Assembly: GCF_020103725.1 (NCBI RefSeq)
Contig: NZ_JAHXBG010000007.1
Span: forward strand, 1-64,000
DNA: 64,000 nt
Origin: Hyalangium gracile
GTDB lineage: Bacteria > Myxococcota > Myxococcia > Myxococcales > Myxococcaceae
Direction: 5' to 3'
The notes under the pieces: generated by a model
Told to the model about the DNA's origin: nothing
Databases searched by the model: none
What the model saw: only the letters and a program-made list of their open reading frames with translations
Part shown: positions 53,992 to 64,000 of the stretch, one piece after another
How positions within the stretch are numbered: the stretch's first letter is position 1
Layout: every line of letters starts with the position of its first letter
Translations under genes and position numbers: made by a program

Positions 53992-55266
53992 ATGAAGGTC
54001 CAGGTCGAGGAGCTGTCTCCCATCGAGAAGAAGCTCTCCATCGAGGTCGACAGCGCGCGCGTGGCGGAGGAGCTGACGCGCGCCTACACGGCGATCGGCC
54101 GGCAGGTGCGGCTGCCCGGCTTCCGCCAGGGCAAGGTGCCCCGCCGCATCCTCGAGCAGAAGTTCCGCGAGCAGGTGGAGGACGACGTCATCCAGCGCGT
54201 GGTGCAGTCCGCCTACGTGGAGGCCATCACCCAGCACAAGATGGAGCCGGTCAGCCAGCCGCAGGTCACCAACTCCGGCCTCAAGCCCGGCACCCCCTTC
54301 ACCTTCGAGGCCCGCGTCGAGGTCAAGCCGAAGGTGGAGGCCAAGGACTACAAGGAAGTGCCGCTCAAGAAGACCGAGACGGCGGTGGACGACGCCCAGG
54401 TCACCGAGCAGCTGGAGAAGCTGCGCCAGTCCTACAGCCGCGTGGAGCCGGTGACGGACCGGGACGTGGCGCGCGCGGGCGACCTCGCCACCGTGGACTA
54501 CGAGGCCACCATCGACGGCCAGCCCTTCGAGGGCGGCAAGGAGGAGGGCTTCAACGCGGAGATCGGCGCGGGCGAGCTGGTGGAGGGCAAGATCGCCGCC
54601 CTGGAGGGCGTGAAGGTCGGTGACACCAAGGAGCTCGACTACGCCTACCCGCCCGACTTCCATCTGGAGCAGGCGAAGGGCAAGACGGCCCACTTCAAGC
54701 TCACCCTCAAGGGCCTGAAGCAGCGCATCGTCCCCGAGCTCAACGACGAGCTGGCCAAGGAGGTGGGCACCCAGGGCGTGGACGACCTGCGCGCCAAGGT
54801 GCGCTCCAACCTGGAGGCCACCCAGAAGTCCAAGGCCCAGGCGGACGACCGCGAGGCCCTCATCAAGACGCTCATCGAGCGCAACCCCTTCGAGGTGCCC
54901 AAGGCCATGGTGGAGCGCGCCATCGACTCCATGCTGGAGGGCGCGCTGCGTCAGATGCAGCGCTCCGGGCTGGACGTGCGCAACCTGGGCCTGGACTTCA
55001 TGCGCCTGCGCGACGAGATGCGCGAGCGCGCCGTGCAGGAGGTGAAGGGCACGCTCCTGTTCGAGGCCATCGCCGAGAAGGAAGGCATCCAGGCGACCGA
55101 CGCGGACATCGAGAAGAAGATCGAGGAGCTGGCGACCGAGTCCGGTCAGCCGGTGGCCAACATCCGCAAGTACTTCACCCGCCCGGATGACCGCATGGGG
55201 TTGAGCCTCCGACTGCGGGAAGAAAAGACCATTGAATTCCTGAAGGCTCAGGCGAAGTATTCTTAG
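53992..55266 (+). CDS. tig: Trigger factor
   Basis: A 424-residue ribosome-associated chaperone and prolyl isomerase. The N-terminal ribosome-binding region has [20 protein letters not shown] (the GFRxGKxP signature). The middle FKBP-like domain covers about residues 155-240, and helical C-terminal arms follow. It binds nascent chains at the exit tunnel. It is first of the tig-clpP-clpX-lon cluster, with clpP 36 bases downstream. The upstream in-frame extension is not homologous. Confidence 0.96.
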   Translation: MKVQVEELSPIEKKLSIEVDSARVAEELTRAYTAIGRQVRLPGFRQGKVPRRILEQKFREQVEDDVIQRVVQSAYVEAITQHKMEPVSQPQVTNSGLKPGTPFTFEARVEVKPKVEAKDYKEVPLKKTETAVDDAQVTEQLEKLRQSYSRVEPVTDRDVARAGDLATVDYEATIDGQPFEGGKEEGFNAEIGAGELVEGKIAALEGVKVGDTKELDYAYPPDFHLEQAKGKTAHFKLTLKGLKQRIVPELNDELAKEVGTQGVDDLRAKVRSNLEATQKSKAQADDREALIKTLIERNPFEVPKAMVERAIDSMLEGALRQMQRSGLDVRNLGLDFMRLRDEMRERAVQEVKGTLLFEAIAEKEGIQATDADIEKKIEELATESGQPVANIRKYFTRPDDRMGLSLRLREEKTIEFLKAQAKYS

Positions 55267-55301
55267 ACTCTTTCGCCGAGTTCCTCCGAGGTCGACACGA
55301 C

Positions 55302-55922
55302 ATGCCCTTCATGCCCATTCCCTACGTCATCGAGCAGACCCACCGGGGTGAGCGCTCGTACGACATCTACAGCCGGCTCCTGAAGGACCGCATCGTCATG
55401 CTCGGGACGGAGATCGACGACGACGTCTCCAACGCCATCGTCGCCCAGCTCCTCTTCCTGGAGTCCGAGGACCCGGACAAGGACATCAACCTCTACATCA
55501 ACTCGCCCGGCGGCTCGGTGACCGCCGGCCTGGCCATCTACGACACCATGCAGTACGTGAAGTGTCCGGTGTCCACCATCTGCGTGGGCCAGGCGGCCTC
55601 CATGGGGGCCGTGCTCCTGCTCGCCGGCGCCAAGGGCAAGCGCTACGCGCTGCCCAGCGCGCGCATCATGATCCACCAGCCGCTGGGCGGGGTGCGCGGC
55701 CAGGCGACGGACATCGAGATCCAGGCCAAGGAAATCCTCCGGATGCGGGCCAAGCTCAACGAGCTCATCGTCAAGCACACCGGCCAGCCGCTCGAGCGGG
55801 TGGAGAAGGACACCGACCGCGACTACTTCATGGGAGCGGCCGAGGCCAAGGCCTACGGCATCCTGGATGAGATCCAGAACCCCAGGAAGCCGGGCGCCGC
55901 ACCCAAGGACGAGAAGAAGTAG
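55302..55922 (+). CDS. clpP: ATP-dependent Clp protease proteolytic subunit
   Basis: A 206-residue ClpP. The catalytic triad is visible: Ser100 in [11 protein letters not shown], His125 in IMIHQPLGG, and Asp174 in TDRDYFM. It forms a double heptamer gated by ClpX or ClpA. The C-terminal tail ([12 protein letters not shown]) is a short extension. It is followed by a hairpin terminator, so clpX is probably only partly read-through. Confidence 0.97.
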   Translation: MPFMPIPYVIEQTHRGERSYDIYSRLLKDRIVMLGTEIDDDVSNAIVAQLLFLESEDPDKDINLYINSPGGSVTAGLAIYDTMQYVKCPVSTICVGQAASMGAVLLLAGAKGKRYALPSARIMIHQPLGGVRGQATDIEIQAKEILRMRAKLNELIVKHTGQPLERVEKDTDRDYFMGAAEAKAYGILDEIQNPRKPGAAPKDEKK

Positions 55923-55948
55923 CCGCGCGCACCGCCGCGAGGCAGCCA

Positions 55949-55988
55949 GCCGGAGCCGCGGGAATGTGCCCCCGCGCCTCCGGCTTTC
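55949..55988 (+). terminator. Terminator between clpP and clpX
   Basis: GCCGGAG-CCGCGGG pairs with CCCCGCG-CTCCGGC, followed by TTTCTG. The gap of 210 bases after it should carry a clpX promoter; I see no strong consensus. Confidence 0.75.
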
Positions 55989-56132
55989 TGCTTCCTGCGG
56001 CCCGGCAAAAACGCTGTTAACTACCTCCCAGGTGAATGGACGTTCCGGCGCGGGGCTGACTAGATTGAGCCGGGGCCAGGGGTACGGACGGTTTTTGGAA
56101 GGTTTCTTCCAGAGAGGCGCAGCGAGGGCATC

Positions 56133-57407
<1,275 letters not shown>

Positions 57408-57430
57408 CCCCTCACCCAGGGGCATGACGG

Positions 57431-57480
57431 GGCGCGTCAGGGACCGCTGGAGCGGCTCCGACGCGCCCTTGGTGTTTCCG
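57431..57480 (+). terminator. Terminator after clpX
   Basis: GGCGCGTC and GACGCGCC enclose an inner CCGCT-AGCGG hairpin, followed by CTTGGTGTTT. It separates clpX from the peptidase gene. Confidence 0.75.
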
Positions 57481-57594
57481 GGGGCCGGAGGAGCGAGGCG
57501 CATTCGCTCCCTGTCTCCCCGGCCATGCAGGCCTTCATCCCGGACCGCACTTTTTGTGGGACGGGCGCGATCCTTCCTGTATCTGGATTCGACG

Positions 57595-59769
57595 ATGAAG
57601 AGACTGCTCCTGTCCGTCTGGGTCCTGCTCGCCGCGTGTGCTGGCTCGAAGGAGGCAGCGCGCGAGGAGGCCGTCTCTTCTCCGCAAGGAGCGCAACGCA
57701 TGAACTACCCGGCCACGCGCTCGGAGCCCATCGTGGACACCCTGCACGGCGTGCAGGTGGCGGACCCGTTCCGCTGGCTCGAGGACGAGAAGTCTCCCGA
57801 GGTTCAGGCGTGGATGAAGTCCCAGGACGCGCTCACCCGGCAGTGGCTGGGGCGCGTGCCGGTCCGCGAGGCGCTCGCCCGCCGCTTCCGTGAGCTGTTC
57901 TACGTGGAGTCCATCTCCGCGCCCATCCGCCGCGGCACCCGGTACTTCTACGCCCGGACCCACAAGGACAAGGAGAAGGCCGTCATCTACTGGCGCGAGG
58001 GCGAGAAGGGGGCCGAGAAGGTCCTGCTCGACCCGAACGCCTGGAGCCAGGATGGCACGGTGTCCCTGGGCGTCTGGAACCCCTCATGGGACGGGCGCAA
58101 GGTCGTCTTCGCCCAGCGGCCCAACGCCGCGGACGAGGCCGATCTCCACGTGCTCGACGTGGACAGCGGCGAGTGGTCCAGGGTGGACGTCATCCCCGGC
58201 GCCAAGTACGCCAGCCCCAAGTGGGCCCCGGACGGCAAGTCCTTCTATTACGAGTGGCTCCCGGTGGATGCGTCCATCCCCGTGGATCAGCGCCCGGGCT
58301 ACACGGAGCTGCGCCACCACGTGCTGGGCACCGATCCGAAGAAGGACGCCGTGGTGCACCCGCGCCTGGGCGATCCGACGACGTTCCTCTTCGGGGACCT
58401 CAGCCGGGACGGGAAGTACCTCTTCGCCTACGTCATCCGCGGCTGGAGCGAGAACGACATCTACTGGAAGCGGGTGGGGGAGAAGGACTTCCGCCTGCTG
58501 GTGAAGGGCGAGGGCGCGAACTACTCGGTGCAGGCCTGGAAGGATCAGTTCTACGTCCTCACGGACGAGGGGGCGTCGCGCAAGCGCGTGTTCCGCGTCT
58601 CCCCGTCCCAGCCCGAGCGGGCGGCCTGGCAGCAGCTGCTCGCCGAGGATGCCGTGGCCTCCCTGGAGAGCCTGCAGATCGTCGGCGGCCACCTGGCGCT
58701 GGAGTACCTGCGGGACGCCGCCACCGAGCTGCGCCTCATCACGCTCGAGGGCAGGCCGGTGCGTACCGTGGCCCTGCCGGGCCTGGGCGCGGCCAGCAAC
58801 CTGGTGGGCCTGGAGGACGCGGACGAGGCCTTCTTCGTCTTCAGCTCCTTCACCACCCCCAAGCAGGTGTACAAGACGTCCGTCGCCTCCGGGAAGGTGG
58901 AGCTGTGGGCGAAGGTGGAGCTGCCCGTGGACACCGAGCAGTACACGGTGCAGCAGGTCTTCTACCCGTCCAAGGACGGCACGAAGGTCCCCATGTTCCT
59001 GGTGCACCGCAAGGACCTGAAGCGGGACGGGGAGCGGCCCACGCTGCTGTACGGGTACGGCGGCTTCAACCAGAACATGCAGCCCTCCTTCCGCTCCAGC
59101 ATCCTTCCGTGGCTGGACGCGGGCGGGGTGTACGCGGTGGCCAACCTGCGCGGCGGCGGTGAGTACGGCAAGGCCTGGCACGAGGCCGGCCGCCTGCTCC
59201 GCAAGCAGAACGTCTTCGACGACTTCCACGCCGCGGCCGAGTACCTGGCGCGCGAGAAGTACACACGGCCGGGCAGGCTGGCGATCCACGGCGGCAGCAA
59301 CGGGGGCTTGCTCGTGGGCGCGGCGATGACGCAGCGGCCGGAGCTCTATGGCGCGGTGGTGTGCTCGGTGCCCCTGCTGGACATGGTGCGCTACCACCAG
59401 TTCGGCAGTGGGAGGACGTGGGTGCCCGAGTACGGGTCGGCGGAGACCCCGGAGCAGTTCAAGGTGCTCTACGCCTACTCGCCCTATCACGCCCTGAAGG
59501 CCGGAGTGCGCTACCCTCCGCTGTTGATGATGTCGGCGGACCACGATGACCGGGTGGACCCCATGCATGCGCGCAAGTTCGTGGCGGCGGTGCAGAGCCT
59601 TGCCGGGCAGACGGCCCCGGCGCTGTTGCGCATCGAGTCCAACGCGGGGCACAGCGGGGCCGACCAGGTCGCCAAGGCGATCGAGTCCAGCGCGGACCTG
59701 TTCGCCTTTCTCTTCCAGACCTTTGAAATGACAGGCCCGGCCGGTGGAGCGACGGCAGAGGCCCGCTGA
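57595..59769 (+). CDS. Prolyl oligopeptidase-family lipoprotein (S9A)
   Basis: A 724-residue peptidase with a lipobox (VLLAAC) and hence probable lipid anchor. The N-terminal part opens with YPATRSEPIVDTLHGVQVAD and PFRWLEDEKSPEVQAWM, then a seven-bladed propeller region. The catalytic alpha/beta domain has Ser568 in GGSNGG, the Asp region MSADHDDRVDP, and His686 in NAGHSG. It should cleave short peptides after proline. It lies inside the tig-clpP-clpX-lon cluster but with its own terminator-bounded unit. Most relatives are cytoplasmic or periplasmic. Confidence 0.93.
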   Translation: MKRLLLSVWVLLAACAGSKEAAREEAVSSPQGAQRMNYPATRSEPIVDTLHGVQVADPFRWLEDEKSPEVQAWMKSQDALTRQWLGRVPVREALARRFRELFYVESISAPIRRGTRYFYARTHKDKEKAVIYWREGEKGAEKVLLDPNAWSQDGTVSLGVWNPSWDGRKVVFAQRPNAADEADLHVLDVDSGEWSRVDVIPGAKYASPKWAPDGKSFYYEWLPVDASIPVDQRPGYTELRHHVLGTDPKKDAVVHPRLGDPTTFLFGDLSRDGKYLFAYVIRGWSENDIYWKRVGEKDFRLLVKGEGANYSVQAWKDQFYVLTDEGASRKRVFRVSPSQPERAAWQQLLAEDAVASLESLQIVGGHLALEYLRDAATELRLITLEGRPVRTVALPGLGAASNLVGLEDADEAFFVFSSFTTPKQVYKTSVASGKVELWAKVELPVDTEQYTVQQVFYPSKDGTKVPMFLVHRKDLKRDGERPTLLYGYGGFNQNMQPSFRSSILPWLDAGGVYAVANLRGGGEYGKAWHEAGRLLRKQNVFDDFHAAAEYLAREKYTRPGRLAIHGGSNGGLLVGAAMTQRPELYGAVVCSVPLLDMVRYHQFGSGRTWVPEYGSAETPEQFKVLYAYSPYHALKAGVRYPPLLMMSADHDDRVDPMHARKFVAAVQSLAGQTAPALLRIESNAGHSGADQVAKAIESSADLFAFLFQTFEMTGPAGGATAEAR

Positions 59770-59973
59770 AGAAGCAAGCGGACGCTCGATGGTGGAGGGC
59801 TGTTCCCTTGATGGCACGCCCCTGCTCCCCAACCTTTAGCCGGGGAACGCTGGGGACACTCACCGTGTTATAGAACCGTCTTTGTATCTCGTCCGTCTGC
59901 CGAGCTGGCAGGCGGGCTGGCAACTCACTAGGGACTTGCGACTCCGGTCGGCAAGCAGGCAGGTGGCGAGCAA

Positions 59974-62427
<2,454 letters not shown>

Positions 62428-62456
62428 CGAGGGCTTCGAAGGAAGGTTTGCATCGC

Positions 62457-62495
62457 AGGGGCTGTCGCGGCGTCTTCCGCGGCAGCCCTTTTTTT
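62457..62495 (+). terminator. Rho-independent terminator of lon
   Basis: AGGGGCTGTCGCGG pairs with CCGCGGCAGCCCT over CGTCTT, and seven T follow. Confidence 0.95.
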
Positions 62496-62543
62496 CGCGG
62501 GGGAGCATGCTCCCTGGGCTTCGCGGGGCTTTCGAGGTGAGCC

Positions 62544-62905
62544 ATGACGCCTCTGTCGGATGCGAGCCCGGTGTCGAAGCCCGAGGAGGCTCCCGTCGCC
62601 GCCCTGAAGGAAGTCTCCTCCGCGGAGGTTCCCTCGTTCGCCCCCGGCGCTTCATGGAGGAGTGGGTCACCGGCCAGCCTGAGACGCTCAACCCCTTGCG
62701 CTTCATGGGGGGGCTCTACTTCGTGGTGCAGTGGGCGGGCGCACGCTTCAATCGGGTGTGGTGGTGGTGGTCCGCCATTGCCGCGTCCGTCGCCGTCGTC
62801 ATGACCATCGTGCTGCTGCTGGCCGCGATCGTCATGCTGGCCAAGGTGGGGTTGTTGGACCTGAGCAGCGTGCGCGCTGCTCGGGCGAACCCAGGTGTCA
62901 TGGCG
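62544..62905 (+). pseudogene. Probably frameshifted membrane-protein gene
   Basis: GAGGTGAGCC precedes an ATG at 62544 whose frame (MTPLSDASPVSKPEEAPVAA onward) is protein-like up to about FAPG at 62650. The coding signal then continues in another frame as FMEEWVTGQPETLNPLRFMG and a transmembrane segment near 62770-62860 (VAVVMTIVLLLAAIVMLAKV). One missing base near 62650 would join them. The second frame then runs on without a clear end. It may be a real frameshift, a sequencing error, or two fragments of a decayed gene. The parent family is not recognised. The stretch 62905-63035 shows no gene. Confidence 0.45.
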
Positions 62906-63035
62906 CCTCGAGTCTGTCGGACCTCACCGTGGAGGCGGGGAGGTTGGCTGGGTGCCTGGCGGGGGCCTCCGTGCGTGAGCCGCGGATTCGCGGACGGCGT
63001 TCTTTTTGGGCCCGGGCGCGGTAGAACTCGCGCCG

Positions 63036-64000
63036 GTGGCTTCCCGACCTCGATTCGTGCTGGCGCTCATGGGGCTGTGGCTCGCCGCGGCCTGTGGGCC
63101 GTGCGGCTTCCAGCCCGACCCCGGCATCAAGGTCGTCGTCCCCGCCATGCCCACCACGCTGGACTGGAGCTTCTCGGACCCCGCCAGCTGGGCGAACTAC
63201 CCCGTCATGCTCGCCACCCAGAAGGGGCTGACGACGCTCGGGACGGACAACTCCGTGCAGCCGGGCCTCGCCGAGCGCTGGGAGCGGGAGCGCGACGCCC
63301 AGGGGCACGAGGTCTACACCTTCCATCTTCGCTCGGACGTGCGCTGGTCGGATGGCGTCACTCCGCTCACCGCCCAGGACTTCGTCTTCGGGTGGCGCCG
63401 CGCCATGCTCGGTCGCGAGCGCGGGGAGACGGCGGAGATCCTCGGCGCCCGGGAGGTGCTGAATCTGCAGGAGCGCGGTGCTCCCGCCGAGGAGGTCCGC
63501 GCGGCGCTCGAGCGCACGGGCGTGGAGGCGGTGGATCCGCACACCCTGCGCGTGACGCTGGAGCGGCCTCGCAGCTACTTCCTGTCCCGCCTGGCCAACG
63601 TCTACCTGTTCTTCCCCGCGCCCTCCGCGGAGCTCGCGGGTCGGTCCGACGAGGAGATCAAGGACTACTTCGATCGGCCGCGGGACGGGCGGCCCCTGTC
63701 GCTCGGGCCGTACCGTGTGGAGCGCTGGGACCGGGCCGGCGAGCGCGTGCGGCTGGTGCACAACCCCGCCTCGGCCTTCCAGCCGCCGCTCGGGCCTGGA
63801 GAGCAGCCGGCGCCCATCGTGACGCTGATGAAGTCGGAGATCGGCACGGCCCTCTATGAGCGCGGCCGGGTGGACTTCGTCTTCATCGACAGCGCGCTGG
63901 CGCTGCGTGGGAAGCGCCCGGAGGACCTGCACTACGAGCCGCTGCTCTCCACCTACTTCCTGGTCTTCAACACCGAGCGCCCGCCGCTGAACCGGCCGGA
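63036..64000 (+). CDS. Family-5 solute-binding lipoprotein, 3' end outside window
   Basis: The first 321 codons of an oligopeptide ABC transporter substrate-binding protein, read from a GTG at 63036. A signal peptide ends in a lipobox (LWLAAAC). IKVVVPAMPTTLDWSF and GLTTLGTDNSVQPGLAERWE match the SBP_bac_5 family, as do YTFHLRSDVRWSDGVTPLTAQDFVFGWRR and YFLSRLANVYLFFP. It should capture peptides in the periplasm for import. The frame is still open at 64000. Its permease partners, if any, lie beyond the window. Confidence 0.9.
   Translation, partial: MASRPRFVLALMGLWLAAACGPCGFQPDPGIKVVVPAMPTTLDWSFSDPASWANYPVMLATQKGLTTLGTDNSVQPGLAERWERERDAQGHEVYTFHLRSDVRWSDGVTPLTAQDFVFGWRRAMLGRERGETAEILGAREVLNLQERGAPAEEVRAALERTGVEAVDPHTLRVTLERPRSYFLSRLANVYLFFPAPSAELAGRSDEEIKDYFDRPRDGRPLSLGPYRVERWDRAGERVRLVHNPASAFQPPLGPGEQPAPIVTLMKSEIGTALYERGRVDFVFIDSALALRGKRPEDLHYEPLLSTYFLVFNTERPPLNRP

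Overview
The window comes from a GC-rich, high-coding-density bacterial chromosome with strong G/C bias at third codon positions. The gene content points to a myxobacterium of the Myxococcus/Archangium/Cystobacter group. Supporting signs are many lipoproteins and secreted proteins of unknown role, several histidine kinases lacking an adjacent output regulator, an FHA-DUF4388 protein, a MopE-type DNDCDG motif, PilT, an adenosylhomocysteinase gene behind a classic SAH riboswitch, and a tig-clpP-clpX-lon cluster whose Lon is 817 residues, the length I recall for myxobacterial LonV. The genus assignment is inference.

Layout. 1-9.9 kb is an accessory block: a secreted unknown protein, a small previously hidden ORF, three aldo/keto reductases, a lipase-like lipoprotein, an SDR with a divergent TetR regulator and a clean palindromic operator, a LysR regulator and a YbaN-like membrane protein. 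9.9-15.6 kb shows decay. It holds a gene broken by a stop and a frameshift, a two-YARHG secreted protein, a TetR/epoxide-hydrolase pair with two matching tandem operators, and 3' remnants of a hydrolase and an SLC13-type permease. 15.6-22.1 kb holds a membrane histidine kinase, tcdA-tatD, two small genes, a DHH phosphoesterase and an MFS transporter. 22.3-26.6 kb is a tightly overlapping signalling operon: a YfiR-like periplasmic protein, a CHASE8-like/HAMP histidine kinase, a lone receiver, and a receiver-GAF-kinase whose ATP-binding motifs are degenerate. It looks like a YfiR/YfiN-style sensor rewired to phosphorelay.

26.6-39.1 kb: a Maf pyrophosphatase, a TPR-zincin lipoprotein, an RlmI-like methyltransferase, a GAF-GAF histidine kinase, a secretin-N-like protein, ahcY with its riboswitch, a GH3 enzyme, a CAP-domain lipoprotein, a protein with 13 cysteines at exact three-residue spacing, and a Rep/PcrA-type helicase. 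39.1-49.6 kb is housekeeping: rplM-rpsI, pilT, recX, bamD, TPR and FHA genes, selD, an amidase, rph and rdgB. The selD gene contains an in-frame TGA in a CAGU motif followed by a hairpin, so it is read here as a selenocysteine-containing SelD that standard gene calling would truncate. 49.6-53.9 kb carries four clustered tRNAs (Pro, Arg, His, Arg), a PanE-like reductase, a Bet/RecT single-strand annealing protein, and tRNA-Lys and tRNA-Leu. 54.0-62.5 kb is the proteostasis cluster tig, clpP, clpX, a prolyl-oligopeptidase lipoprotein and lon. The end holds a probably frameshifted membrane-protein gene and the 5' part of a family-5 solute-binding lipoprotein that runs off the window.
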